Counted from the stretch's first letter, positions 51,119 to 59,770 are shown. The stretch: 59,770 nucleotides of DNA from a bacterium (GCA_024743115.1 JANSXC010000007.1:1-59770), one strand, 5' to 3'. Made by a program: numbers and translations. The notes: generated by a model from the sequence alone, not told the origin.

Positions 51119-53605
51119 ATGAGTTTCTATCGTGAGTCACTGGCCTTCTTCGCGTCCGCTTCTATCGCCGTCGCGCAGCTGGTTCGCCCCAACCCACTCG
51201 ATCGGCACCCGCTGCTACCGCCGATCGACCAAGAGTCCTTCAGCGTCGGAGCCGGCGACCTCGACGCGGACGGGATCGTCGAGTTCGTAGCCGGCGAGCG
51301 TGCGGAGATCGTCGTCCATCGAAAGAACGGTTCGGTTTGGACGCGACTGGCACGCCCCACTCCGGGGGCAGCCGAACAGCTGTTCGTTCGGGACTTTGAC
51401 GGTGATGGCCATCTCGACGTCATGGCCGGGCGCTTCGGATCTTCAACGGCGCCCTTCTTTCGCATCTGGTGGGGCGACGGCACGAGCGTGCTCCCAGCCA
51501 ACACGTCGGACTTCGGAATGCCCGGCGGCTACTTCAACAGCCGGGCCACACCATGCGATGTCGACAACGACGGCGACCTCGACATTCTCCTGGCTCGAGA
51601 TGCCAGCGGGTTCATGGACTCCAGCATCATGGTGACGAACCAGGGCAACCGGTCGTTCACGGGAACCCCTAACTCGCAGTACCCCCTTCGAAACTCTGGC
51701 AGCGCGACAGCGTACTGTGTCGACCTCGATGCAGACGGCTTCGACGAGGTCTTGTTGGTATCAACGACCGGTTCCAGTCGACTGATGTGGAACAACGCGG
51801 GAACGTTCGTTTTCGCAACTCCTCAAGAGTTCCCGACGTTACCGCAGAGCCTGCGCGGCATGGCCGCTGCCGATTTCGACGACGACGGCGACCTGGACGT
51901 CGCACTGGGAGGAGCCGACGACCATGGCACCTTGCTGCTCCGCACCGGGCCCCGAACGTTCGTAGAAGCAGCAATCAACATGCCGCCTCCGCGCCACACC
52001 GTCGCCTTGCGTTCACGAGACATCAACGGCGACGGCCTGCCGGACCTGCATGCATTCGGGATCGATCGCGGCGAATCCCTACTGTCCGACGGCACTGGCA
52101 ACTTCGCTCACCTCGAATTCTTCGGAAGTCAGGACAAGCTTCGATCGATCGCCGATGTCGACCTGGACAGCGACGGTGACATCGACATCCTGCGCTATGG
52201 CCGCGCAGATCAGCTCAACGCGACGGCCCGGCTCGCGTTTTCTTTCATAGTTCACGGCGGCCTTCTCGAGCATGTCGGCGGTGCTCGGCTCCCCGCCGGA
52301 TTCGACTGGGCGGGCGCTAGCCCCGGCGACATCAACGGCGACGGTCTGGTGGATATCGTCGGGCTCGGAGCCGATGACCTGCAGTTCGCCACGAACGATG
52401 GTCGCGGGGTGTTTCACTACGAGCCGCAAGACTTCGGCTTTGTCCAGACCACGGGCTTCTTCGGTGATCTGAACGCAGATGGCCACGACGAGTTCATCCG
52501 CACCGGGACCAATCCGGGTATTCACTTCAACTCGAACGGCCGCCTCCACGAGACGCCTCAGCCACTCGGCATACCAGGAGCGCGTACGGGTGGGTGCGTC
52601 TTCGACATCGACAACGACGGTGACGGTGACCTCGCGCTGATCGACTCCAGCACCCGACCGGCGACCCTGCGGATTCTGATCAACCACTCCGGGACACTGA
52701 TCGACGAGACGACGACCCGGCTGAACAGCCGGTCGTTTTCATCGGGCGCGCGCGACCTCGTCATGAGTGCTGACATGGATCAGGATGGCGACCTCGACAT
52801 CTGGATCAGCACGGACGCGGATCAGTTGATACTGGCGAACCAGAACGGCGTATTGAACTACGTGGCCGCCAGCCTACCCAACGTTCAGGGCGGCTTGTTC
52901 GCATCGACGGGAGATATCGACGGGGACGGCGACCTCGACCTCCACACCGGACGCCGACTGTTTCTCAACACGGGCGGCCTCACCTTCACCGATGCTACGA
53001 ACCGCGTCCCACTCGTCGCCGGGCTCGACTCGCTGGGCCGACTCGTAGACGTGGACGACGATGGAGACCTGGACCTTGCGGGCTTCTCGCTGGTGGCCTG
53101 GAACGACGGTAATGGCTTCTTTACGCCAGCAACGAACGCGGTGACCAACTCGACGAGTGGCGGCACGCTCCTCTGGACCGACGTGGACCGCGACGGCGAC
53201 CCCGACATGCTGACGCTGATCGGATTCCCGCTGAAACTCGAGCTTCACACCAACATGCTCCGGCAAGCATGGTTTGCTGGCCCCGCCCGAATCGGGGGCT
53301 CCCTCCGCTTCCGTTTCCGTGCGGAGCCCGGCGAGAATCCGCTACCGGTCCTCATGGTCTTTGCCTGCGCCTTCGAGACCCGCCCCGCCACCCAATACGA
53401 GATCGGCTGGCTCTCCATTGACCCTGCCGGCGCCCTCCTCGTCGGACCGTTCTCGTTGCCGGCAGCCGGAGGAACTGCGCAACCCAATCTGCCGCTTCCC
53501 AACGATCCCGCGTTTCAAGGGTTGCGCCTGAGTAGCCATCCCATCGAGATTCGCGGCACGAGAGTCCGCGCAGGGAACCTGATCTCGACCCACATCGGAC
53601 AGTAG
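51119..53605 (+). CDS. Large secreted FG-GAP/VCBS-repeat protein with C-terminal domain
   Basis: 828 aa with a signal-like N-terminus (LAFFASASIAVAQ). At least ten D-x-D-G-D/N-x-D calcium loops, e.g. RDFDGDGHLDVM, CDVDNDGDLDILL, ADFDDDGDLDVAL, ADVDLDSDGDIDIL, GDINGDGLVDIVG, MDQDGDLDIWIS, GDIDGDGDLDLHT and TDVDRDGDPDMLT, point to two beta-propellers in tandem. The last 110 residues form the shared C-terminal domain (FSLPAAGGTAQPNLPLPNDP; FQGLRLSSHPIEI). Exported and calcium-dependent; ligand unknown. It resembles the protein at 45866 but is nearly twice as long. Codon and base use seem less extreme in GC than neighbouring genes. Confidence 0.88.
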   Translation: MSFYRESLAFFASASIAVAQLVRPNPLDRHPLLPPIDQESFSVGAGDLDADGIVEFVAGERAEIVVHRKNGSVWTRLARPTPGAAEQLFVRDFDGDGHLDVMAGRFGSSTAPFFRIWWGDGTSVLPANTSDFGMPGGYFNSRATPCDVDNDGDLDILLARDASGFMDSSIMVTNQGNRSFTGTPNSQYPLRNSGSATAYCVDLDADGFDEVLLVSTTGSSRLMWNNAGTFVFATPQEFPTLPQSLRGMAAADFDDDGDLDVALGGADDHGTLLLRTGPRTFVEAAINMPPPRHTVALRSRDINGDGLPDLHAFGIDRGESLLSDGTGNFAHLEFFGSQDKLRSIADVDLDSDGDIDILRYGRADQLNATARLAFSFIVHGGLLEHVGGARLPAGFDWAGASPGDINGDGLVDIVGLGADDLQFATNDGRGVFHYEPQDFGFVQTTGFFGDLNADGHDEFIRTGTNPGIHFNSNGRLHETPQPLGIPGARTGGCVFDIDNDGDGDLALIDSSTRPATLRILINHSGTLIDETTTRLNSRSFSSGARDLVMSADMDQDGDLDIWISTDADQLILANQNGVLNYVAASLPNVQGGLFASTGDIDGDGDLDLHTGRRLFLNTGGLTFTDATNRVPLVAGLDSLGRLVDVDDDGDLDLAGFSLVAWNDGNGFFTPATNAVTNSTSGGTLLWTDVDRDGDPDMLTLIGFPLKLELHTNMLRQAWFAGPARIGGSLRFRFRAEPGENPLPVLMVFACAFETRPATQYEIGWLSIDPAGALLVGPFSLPAAGGTAQPNLPLPNDPAFQGLRLSSHPIEIRGTRVRAGNLISTHIGQ

Positions 53606-53651
53606 TCCTCGACAGTTCCACAACGCCCGAAGAGCCGAACACCCGCCCGAT

Positions 53652-55004
53652 TTGCGTACCACGACCCTCGTGCCCCCGACCACGTTCCTCGGCCGCCTGC
53701 GCCGGATCGGCCCCGGGATCATCATCTCGGGCGCGATCGTCGGCTCGGGCGAACTCATCGTCACGACCAAGCTCGGGGCCGAGGCCGGGTTCGCGCTACT
53801 GTGGCTCATCCTGTTCAGCTGCGTGATCAAGGTCTTCCTGCAGATCGAACTCGGCCGCTACGTCGTCTCGTCCGGGCACACGGTGCTGGAGGCCTTCGAT
53901 CGCGTGCCGGGCCCGGCGTTGCGCATCGGAGAAGGCCGGCTCAACTGGCTCAACGTGCTGTGGTTCGTCATGACGGTCTGCGCAGCACTGCAGATCGGCG
54001 GCATCCTGCTCAGCCTCGCACTCGTCTTTGCCATGCCGACACTCGGGCTGGGCAACGTGCCGGGCTGGGTGTGGGCGCTGCCGTTCGTGATCGCGACGAT
54101 CGCGCTGCTCGCGTCCGGCCGCTATCGCCTCGTCGAAGGCACGACGACGACGCTGGTCTGCCTCTTCACGCTGTCGACCCTGATCGCGGCCATGCTCGTG
54201 CAGACGACTTCGGCCGCGATCACTGGCGAGGATCTCGTCGCGGGCCTGACACCCGCGATCCCGCCCGACGGTGTCGTGACCGCGTTCGCCGTACTCGGCA
54301 TCACGGGCGTCGGCGCCAACGAGCTCGTGTTCTACCCCTACTGGTGCCTAGACAAGGGCTACGCGCGCCACGTCGGCCCGGCCGACGGCTCGCCCGCGTG
54401 GCTTTCGCGCGCGCGCGGCTGGGTTCGCGTGATGCAGCTCGATGCGTGGATGGCCTGTCTGCTCTACACGGTCGGCACGGTGGCGTTCTACCTGCTCGGC
54501 GCCGCGGTGCTGCATCGGCGGAAACTCGCGGTCGACGACGATGCGCTGCACGAATCGCTGTCGCAGATCTACACCGCCGGCCTCGGGGACGGACTCGGAA
54601 CCTGGGTCTATGCGATTGGCGCAGTGGCCGTCCTGTTCTCGACCTACTTCGTCTGGGCCGCGTCAGGGTCACGAGTCGTGACCGATGCTGTTCATGTCTT
54701 CGGCATTCGCCGCCTCGACGAACGCGCGCGCCGCCGACTCGTTGGCGCCCTCGGCGTCGGCCTGCCGCTCTTCGCGTGGCTCGTGGTGATCACCGTCGGC
54801 AGACCCGTCGCACTCGTGTTCGTCGGCGCGGTCGCGCAGGCGGCGATGCTGCCATTCATCGCCTTGGCCGTCCTCATGCTGCGCTACCGCGAAACCCGTC
54901 GCGAACTCGCACCGCGCTCGCTCATCGATCCGTTTCTCTGGATCGCCGCGCTTTCGACGGCCCTGATCTGCGTCTATCAGTTCATGACCGCCTTCGGGAT
55001 CTAG
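53652..55004 (+). CDS. Nramp-family transporter lacking the canonical metal-binding motifs
   Basis: 450 aa, about 11 membrane helices. The start is probably TTG 53652; GTG 53670 is possible. Helix 1 reads GPGIIISGAIVGSGELIVTT: where manganese/iron Nramps have D-P-G-N, this protein has G-S-G-E. Helix 6 reads GVGANELVFYPYWCLDKGY, with no M-P-H. Overall length and helix order still fit the family. Planctomycete relatives with G-S-G-E-L-I are known as Nramp-type proteins of uncertain substrate, so divalent-metal transport should not be assumed. It lies in a same-strand run with the lactonase-like gene (25 bases apart). Confidence 0.85.
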   Translation: MRTTTLVPPTTFLGRLRRIGPGIIISGAIVGSGELIVTTKLGAEAGFALLWLILFSCVIKVFLQIELGRYVVSSGHTVLEAFDRVPGPALRIGEGRLNWLNVLWFVMTVCAALQIGGILLSLALVFAMPTLGLGNVPGWVWALPFVIATIALLASGRYRLVEGTTTTLVCLFTLSTLIAAMLVQTTSAAITGEDLVAGLTPAIPPDGVVTAFAVLGITGVGANELVFYPYWCLDKGYARHVGPADGSPAWLSRARGWVRVMQLDAWMACLLYTVGTVAFYLLGAAVLHRRKLAVDDDALHESLSQIYTAGLGDGLGTWVYAIGAVAVLFSTYFVWAASGSRVVTDAVHVFGIRRLDERARRRLVGALGVGLPLFAWLVVITVGRPVALVFVGAVAQAAMLPFIALAVLMLRYRETRRELAPRSLIDPFLWIAALSTALICVYQFMTAFGI

Positions 55005-55029
55005 TGCCGTGTGGCGCTACCATCCCGCC

Positions 55030-56103
55030 ATGGAGACCTCGTCGCTGTCGCTTGCCCGCCCACTCGCCCTCGCGCTCCTCACCGGCTGCGCCACGCCATG
55101 GGTGCACGACCCCGCCGACGTGTTGGCCACGATCGGCTCGGTGCAGCAGAACGACCCCGCCTTCGCCGCGCTCGTCCCGAAGAACGCGACGCTAGAAGTG
55201 CTCGCGACCGGCTTCGCGTGGTCCGAGGGCCCGGTCTGGATCGCCGAGGACGGTGGTTACCTGCTGTTCTCCGACATCCCGCCCAACAAGGTCTGGAAGT
55301 GGCAGAGTGGCCGCGGCAAATCGGTCTACCTCAGCCAGAGCGGCTACCTCGCCACGATCCCGCGCCCGCACCACATCGCCCCGGACGAACCCGGATCCAA
55401 CGGGCTGTTGCTCGATCCCGAAGGCCGACTCGTGCTCTGCCAGCACGGCCTGCGCCAGGTCGGCCGCATGCGCGCGCCACTCGGCGAACCTCGGCCCGAG
55501 TTCGAAGCGATCGCGACGCGCTGGAACGGCAAACGGTTCAACAGCCCCAATGACGCGGCATTCCACAGCAACGGCGATCTCTACTTCACGGATCCGCCCT
55601 ACGGCCTGACGCGCAAGATGCAGGACCCCGAGAAAGAGATCGACTTCCAGGGCATCTACCGCGTCACGCCGGATGGCGAAGTGACGCTGCTGTCGCGCGC
55701 GATGAGCCGCCCCAACGGCATCGCATTCTCGCCCGACGAGAAGACGCTCTACGTCGCCAACTCCGATCCCGAGCGCGCGCTGTGGATGGCGTTCCCGGTG
55801 CTCGACGATGGCAAGCTCGGCGCGGGTCGTGTGCTGTTCGATGCGACGTCGATGGTGCCCGGGCTGCCGGGCCTGCCCGATGGCCTCGCAATCGACGAAC
55901 TCGGCAACCTCTTCGCGACCGGACCAGGCGGCGTGCTCGTGCTGACGCCGGCAGGCAAGCATCTCGGCACGCTGCTCACCGGCCGCCCGACGAGCAACTG
56001 CAAGTTCGGCGACGACGGCCGCACGCTCTACATCACGGCGAACGAGTCGCTCGCGCGCGTGCGTTTGACGACACGTGGCCGGCGGGTTCCCGGGCAACGG
56101 TGA
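55030..56103 (+). CDS. SMP-30/gluconolactonase-like lipoprotein
   Basis: 357 aa from ATG 55030 (GTG 55009 is seven codons upstream). The N-terminus has a lipobox (LTGC) at the end of a hydrophobic stretch, so it is lipid-anchored and exported. The six-bladed propeller carries the family metal ligands: Glu in GFAWSEGPVW, Asn in NSPNDAAFHSNGDLYFTDP and Asp in GLPDGLAIDELGN, so calcium-dependent lactonase activity is plausible. SRPNGIAFSPDEKTLYVAN is another blade signature. The substrate could be a sugar lactone; neighbours give no pathway. Confidence 0.92.
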   Translation: METSSLSLARPLALALLTGCATPWVHDPADVLATIGSVQQNDPAFAALVPKNATLEVLATGFAWSEGPVWIAEDGGYLLFSDIPPNKVWKWQSGRGKSVYLSQSGYLATIPRPHHIAPDEPGSNGLLLDPEGRLVLCQHGLRQVGRMRAPLGEPRPEFEAIATRWNGKRFNSPNDAAFHSNGDLYFTDPPYGLTRKMQDPEKEIDFQGIYRVTPDGEVTLLSRAMSRPNGIAFSPDEKTLYVANSDPERALWMAFPVLDDGKLGAGRVLFDATSMVPGLPGLPDGLAIDELGNLFATGPGGVLVLTPAGKHLGTLLTGRPTSNCKFGDDGRTLYITANESLARVRLTTRGRRVPGQR

Positions 56104-56135
56104 TGCCGCACTCCGTGGCCGGCTATACTCGCCCC

Positions 56136-56600
56136 ATGCGCACCACGCCCGGCCTGCTGGCCTGCCACCTCGGACTCTCCGTTCTGCTCGCGACGATGAG
56201 TGCCTGCTCGTCGACGACGATGGCGGGTAACGCACTCCTGATCACGGAGCCCACCGCCGGCCCCAACGACCTCACCCTGACGGTGACGGTCGGCACCCGA
56301 ACCTCGGTCAGCGGCATGCAGGTCGACACGGTCGGACCCGACACGATCGTCACGCTCCTGAAGCAGGGCCGCGCCCGCCGCTTCATCCTCGCGGGCCTCA
56401 TCAACTACCGCGGCCGCATCCGCCTCGATTCGGTCGACCTCGTCATCGGCGACACCTCGGTCTGGATCACCAGCGACCGCATCAAAGCCCACGGCCCGGC
56501 CGGCACGATCGACGTGCCGCTGCGCGACGAAGCGGACAAGGACCTGTTCGGCGACCGCGACATCATCCTGCGCAACGGCAAGGTCTCGGCGGTGGAGTGA
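56136..56600 (+). CDS. Small lipoprotein, translationally coupled to the next gene
   Basis: 154 aa. MRTTPGLLACHLGLSVLLATMSAC ends in a lipobox (M-S-A-C). The mature region is beta-rich (LTLTVTVGTRTSVSGMQVDT; VGPDTIVTLLKQGRARRFIL; DLVIGDTSVWITSDRIKAHG), with alternating strands that would suit a small OstA-like or OmpH-like barrel segment, but no family was recognised. Its TGA (56598-56600) overlaps the GTG of the next gene by three bases, so both are probably made in equal amounts. Confidence 0.72.
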   Translation: MRTTPGLLACHLGLSVLLATMSACSSTTMAGNALLITEPTAGPNDLTLTVTVGTRTSVSGMQVDTVGPDTIVTLLKQGRARRFILAGLINYRGRIRLDSVDLVIGDTSVWITSDRIKAHGPAGTIDVPLRDEADKDLFGDRDIILRNGKVSAVE

Positions 56601-58873
56601 GTCCGCGCCCTAGTTCGTTGCGCTGCGCAGTCCTGGCCGCACTGTTGGCTGCAGGATGCGCAACCGCGCCCCACGAGGTCGAGCGTCGGGCGTTGACCGC
56701 GGACCTCGGCCGCGACCCGGTGGCCTGCCTCACGGAACTCGGAGCGACCGACTCCCGAGTGGCGCTGTCGGCACGTCGCGGCGCCTCTTCCTGGCTGACG
56801 GAACAGCAACATCTCCGGCTGCTGCGCTTCGGTCTGGGACACCCCGACCAGCAGGTCGTACTCGGCACTGCCACTCTGTTCTGCGGCCAGTACTCGCCGC
56901 CCGTCCCCGAACTCGCGCATGCGGCATCGGTCGTCCTGCCAATGCTGGGCACCGAGCAATGCTCCGTCTCCTGGTACGACGCCCGCCCCCTCATCGGCGC
57001 TGTCGACTTCGACGGACTGATCGATGTGATCCTGCGCTTGCCCGAACCCGCCGCGATTCGGTTCCTGGGAGAACTACACCGCGTGACACGACAGGACACG
57101 GTCGCGGCAATGTGCGAGCTGGCGCACCGAGCCGTGGGCCACGTCCGCGCGAAGGCCTTCGGCAACGCCGCGATGACGGACGGCTACGACGGCCGCATCA
57201 GGCACGACCTGGTCCGGAATTGGCTGGAACTTCAGAACCGCGAGCCCGCGCGTGATCAACCCGGTCGGCTCCCGGGGCTGCTCCGAACCGCACTGCAGAG
57301 CTGGGCCGAGCAATGCCGCACCCGCGCAAGCGATCCGGATCAGGTACCCGACGCGCATCCCCTCGGTCTCCCGCCGACAGTTCGCCGTTGGTTTGCCGCG
57401 AGTGTGCCCGGCCCAGCCGACCTGCCACTCTTGCGGGAGTTGCTGGCGACCGCGGACTTTGAGCTGGCAACGACCACGGCATGGACCCTCGGCGCGATGA
57501 CCGATTCGGACTCCCGAGCCCTCCTCGATTCAGAACCATCGGATCACGTCGCAGATCGGATATGGCTCGCTGCGAAAGCCCGGCGAGGGGACGCAACAGC
57601 ACTCGAACAGCTCTTCCGCGAGAACGAAGACGATGTCGCCTTCGCGCTGACCCTCGCCTCGCCGTCGCGACGACGCCAGTACTTCCGCGAGTTGCTGGCC
57701 TTGCCCGTGCCGGCAGCGCTGGCTCGCATACGACACCTCGGCGCGTGGCCGCGGCGGGACCTTTGGTCGTCCTTCCTGATGCCGGCCTACGACGATCGCT
57801 ACCTGGCTGAACTGAACCCGGCCATCCGCGCCCGGGCGCAGATCGATACGACGGTCCTACGCGCGTGCATCGCCTGGCTGCCCTGCTGCGAAACCCGCCA
57901 CCTCGCGGACCTCCTGCTGGCACGCCCCGCCGCGGAACTGTTCGACGAGCCCCACGACGACGCCCGCGCGTCGCCGTTCCTCGGCCACGGCGGAGTTTGG
58001 GCCTTCCTCGAAGTGACACGCCCGGCGGCGTTCCGCCGACGGCTCCAAGAGGGCCTGTTCGGCAACGACCCCGACATCTGTGCCGCCTGCGCCCGCCTGT
58101 TGATCCAACTCGGCAGCTCCGACCACGTCGACCGACTCGGCGCGTGGATCGACGAGCACGGGTCCGCGGACGACTGGCTCGCACTGGCGCGCGAACGTGA
58201 CCCGAGAGTCATGGCCGCTATCACTGAACGGCTGCAGGAGATGCCAACGGACCCTCGCGACCACCGGCATCTGCTGACCGCCCTGGCAGTCTGTGAAGGC
58301 ATGCCGTTCCGAGTCGCCCTGAGCTGGAACCCAACTACGGACCGAATCGCTGCAGTCCGTTCGGCACTGCTGCGGAACGAGCCGGCGAATGCGTTCATCG
58401 ACACCCAACCTGAACTCCACGTCCTGCAAGAAGCACTGTGCTGGCAGGATCCTCGAGTGCGCCAGTATGCAGCGCGAGTGCGTCGGCTCTCACAAGCGGA
58501 CCCGGACAGCCTCTACGAGTTCGATCAGTTCAACGTCCTGTTCCACGGCACTCCTGCCGAGATCGAACGCGCGCTTCAACCGATCCGCGACGGTCGCTAT
58601 GCCACGCACCTCGGAACATGGTCCAGAATCGCCGCCCGAGCCGGTGGACTCGAGATGCTGCCGTTCTGGATTGATGAGCTCGGCACCAACTGCTGCAGGG
58701 TCGCCATCGTCGAGTCCGCGCTGGCCGAGCTCTTCGGACACGACAGCGGCGCCTTCGAGGACGCCAAGCGCCTTGAGCCCGCAGCCGCCTATCTCCGCCG
58801 CACGCTGCTCCCGGTACGTCACCGGCTGCGCTGGAGCCGAATCGCAAACGGCTACGTCGTCGCCGGCCATTGA
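56597..58873 (+). CDS. Large alpha-helical (HEAT-like) lipoprotein
   Basis: 758 aa, start GTG 56597 within the preceding stop (GTGA). LRCAVLAALLAAGC is a lipoprotein signal with lipobox A-A-G-C. The rest is Leu/Ala-rich pairs of helices of 30-40 residues (LTEQQHLRLLRFGLGHPDQQ; LPLLRELLATADFELATTTA; DICAACARLLIQLGSSDHVD), typical of a HEAT-like solenoid. No enzyme motif is seen. Being coupled to the small lipoprotein gene, it may form a complex with it at a membrane surface. Base composition is slightly lower in GC than most neighbours. Confidence 0.75.
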   Translation: MSPRPSSLRCAVLAALLAAGCATAPHEVERRALTADLGRDPVACLTELGATDSRVALSARRGASSWLTEQQHLRLLRFGLGHPDQQVVLGTATLFCGQYSPPVPELAHAASVVLPMLGTEQCSVSWYDARPLIGAVDFDGLIDVILRLPEPAAIRFLGELHRVTRQDTVAAMCELAHRAVGHVRAKAFGNAAMTDGYDGRIRHDLVRNWLELQNREPARDQPGRLPGLLRTALQSWAEQCRTRASDPDQVPDAHPLGLPPTVRRWFAASVPGPADLPLLRELLATADFELATTTAWTLGAMTDSDSRALLDSEPSDHVADRIWLAAKARRGDATALEQLFRENEDDVAFALTLASPSRRRQYFRELLALPVPAALARIRHLGAWPRRDLWSSFLMPAYDDRYLAELNPAIRARAQIDTTVLRACIAWLPCCETRHLADLLLARPAAELFDEPHDDARASPFLGHGGVWAFLEVTRPAAFRRRLQEGLFGNDPDICAACARLLIQLGSSDHVDRLGAWIDEHGSADDWLALARERDPRVMAAITERLQEMPTDPRDHRHLLTALAVCEGMPFRVALSWNPTTDRIAAVRSALLRNEPANAFIDTQPELHVLQEALCWQDPRVRQYAARVRRLSQADPDSLYEFDQFNVLFHGTPAEIERALQPIRDGRYATHLGTWSRIAARAGGLEMLPFWIDELGTNCCRVAIVESALAELFGHDSGAFEDAKRLEPAAAYLRRTLLPVRHRLRWSRIANGYVVAGH

Positions 58874-58954
58874 CCGCTGCCCCAGCGACAAACGATCCGA
58901 ACGCAACACTACCAACTTCTTGCCGCTGAGAGAGCCCCAAACCCATCGACAACG

Positions 58955-59464
58955 ATGCGCCCATCACGACACGCTGCCACCTGCTTGCTCACCGGCGCGC
59001 TCGCGCTCGCCGGCTGCTACTCCCCACGATTCGTCGGCGAACGCGAACAGCCGAAGATGGCGCCCGAGATCGAAGGCGTCGACTTCGACGGCACGCGGTT
59101 TCGCCTGTCGGACTACCGCGGCAAGGTCGTGATGCTCGACTTCTGGGGCCATTGGTGAGGCGCCTGCCGGGCCATGTACCCGCACGAGCGGTCGCTCGTG
59201 GAACGTCACAAGGACGCGCCGTTCGCGCTCATCGGTGTGAACAGTGACCGCGACCTCGACGCAATCCGCGCGGTCGCCGCTGCGGAAGGTCTCGGCTGGC
59301 GGAACTTCTGGGACGGGCGCAACGGCCCGATCGCCACGGCGTGGCAGGTGCGGGCCTGGCCGACGATCTACTTGATCGACCACGAAGGGCGCATCCGGTT
59401 CGAGAACGTTCGCGGCGACGCTCTGGACACCGCGATCGATCAGTTGCTCGCCGAAGTCCGCTGA
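58955..59464 (+). CDS. TlpA/thioredoxin-like lipoprotein with in-frame TGA at the first redox residue (probable selenoprotein)
   Basis: 169 aa if TGA 59156-59158 is read as selenocysteine. Signal with lipobox: GALALAGC. Then a TlpA-like start (VDFDGTRFRLSDYRGKVVML), DFWGHW, U68, G-A-C71, RAMYPHERSLVERH, ALIGVNSD, and cis-Pro region VRAWPTIYLIDHEGRI. The frame is continuous before and after the TGA, and the TGA sits exactly where relatives have the first Cys of W-C-x-x-C. The second Cys is kept (U-G-A-C). A hairpin 6-26 bases after the TGA could serve as a SECIS element. A nonsense mutation is the alternative, but chance placement at the one codon where Sec is functional is unlikely. The downstream part retains normal codon usage. 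Confidence 0.8.
59165..59184 (+). promoter_or_regulatory. SECIS-like hairpin just after the TGA
   Basis: TG-(C)-CGGG at 59165-59171 pairs with CCCG-CA at 59179-59184 around the seven-base loop CCATGTA, with one bulged C. The stem starts six bases after the TGA, in the range known for bacterial SECIS elements, and the loop holds a G and U. Small and GC-rich, so a folding calculation is needed. Confidence 0.4.
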
Positions 59465-59685
59465 CGAGAACGGGTCGCGGCTGCCCGCGGGCGACATCCG
59501 CGATTTCTTCGCCGATCGGTGGAGATTTCCTGTGGTCGAAGGCATCGCCCGGCGCTGGATCCGCACATCGAATCCATCGCGTAGCACAGCTACGCTTTCC
59601 GCGAGCGTTCGGAAGCAGGCGGATCCGCACCGGAGCGGACCCACCGCGCCCGAGCCCGGGGAACCGCGCCAGGAGAGCCGAGATC

Positions 59686-59770
59686 ATGATCTCCAGATCC
59701 CGTTTGTGGGTGCTCGTCGCCCTTTCTGCCGTCCTCGCCGCCACCATGCTCGGCAGCTGCTCACGCAGCA
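59686..59770 (+). CDS. N-terminal end of a lipoprotein (3' end outside window)
   Basis: ATG 59686 is preceded by AGGAGAG (59671-59677), a good ribosome-binding site. The 28 residues in the window are a lipoprotein signal: basic start (MISRSRLW), hydrophobic core (VLVALSAVLAATML) and lipobox L-G-S-C. The mature part is out of the window, so no function can be given. The 221-base gap before it (59465-59685) shows no gene. Confidence 0.75.
   Translation, partial: MISRSRLWVLVALSAVLAATMLGSCSRS

Noticed and set aside
59156..59158. The TGA as a simple nonsense mutation
   Set aside because: It falls exactly on the redox-active position and the downstream frame keeps thioredoxin features, so selenocysteine is preferred; the mutation reading remains possible.

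Overview
The window looks like the chromosome of a high-GC member of the Planctomycetota. The markers are a DUF1549/DUF1553 gene translationally coupled to a DUF1501 gene, two formylglycine-type sulfatases, a squalene-cyclase-type repeat protein, many secreted FG-GAP/PKD proteins and numerous small lipoproteins. No phage or insertion sequence is intact, but one tRNA gene has a decayed integrase fragment just downstream.

Layout. 1-4906: a run of secreted paralogues (one cut by the window edge, one decayed, two PKD proteins) sharing a C-terminal domain. 4949-9337 (minus): SDR plus a ribose-type ABC importer. 9406-13496: the DUF1549/DUF1553-DUF1501 pair. 13558-20287: hybrid histidine kinase, truncated secreted protein, YugP-like zinc peptidase, prenyltransferase-fold protein, outer-membrane barrel. 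20342-23631 (minus): Gfo/Idh/MocA-epimerase fusion coupled to a GT4 glycosyltransferase. 23637-28245: sulfatase, S9 peptidase, AbiGi-like protein. 28570-28885: tRNA-Pro(TGG), a large imperfect inverted repeat and an integrase remnant. 29095-33470: small membrane and lipoprotein genes, a sulfatase-SGNH fusion, another decayed C-terminal domain and a secreted protein. 33542-36795 (minus): ketoreductase, ketosynthase, acyl carrier protein, acyltransferase. 36899-39004 (minus): a bufferin-type RiPP locus with a Cys-rich precursor, a MNIO/DUF692 enzyme and a DUF2063 partner. 39149-53605: large secreted proteins, membrane proteins and a methyltransferase. 53652-59770: divergent Nramp-family transporter, SMP-30 lactonase-like lipoprotein, a coupled lipoprotein pair, a TlpA-like thioredoxin with an in-frame TGA at the first redox position (probable selenocysteine), and the start of one more lipoprotein.

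Three observations stand out. First, the bufferin-type precursor has a lipobox and a strictly periodic array of 12 cysteines (four 19-residue units). Second, the thioredoxin frame continues across a TGA that replaces the first Cys of the C-x-x-C site. Third, a C-terminal domain is carried by five complete genes and one cut gene, with a weaker match in another, and occurs as decayed fragments at two further sites, which suggests an expanding and decaying secreted family. All functional calls come from reading motifs; no database search was run.
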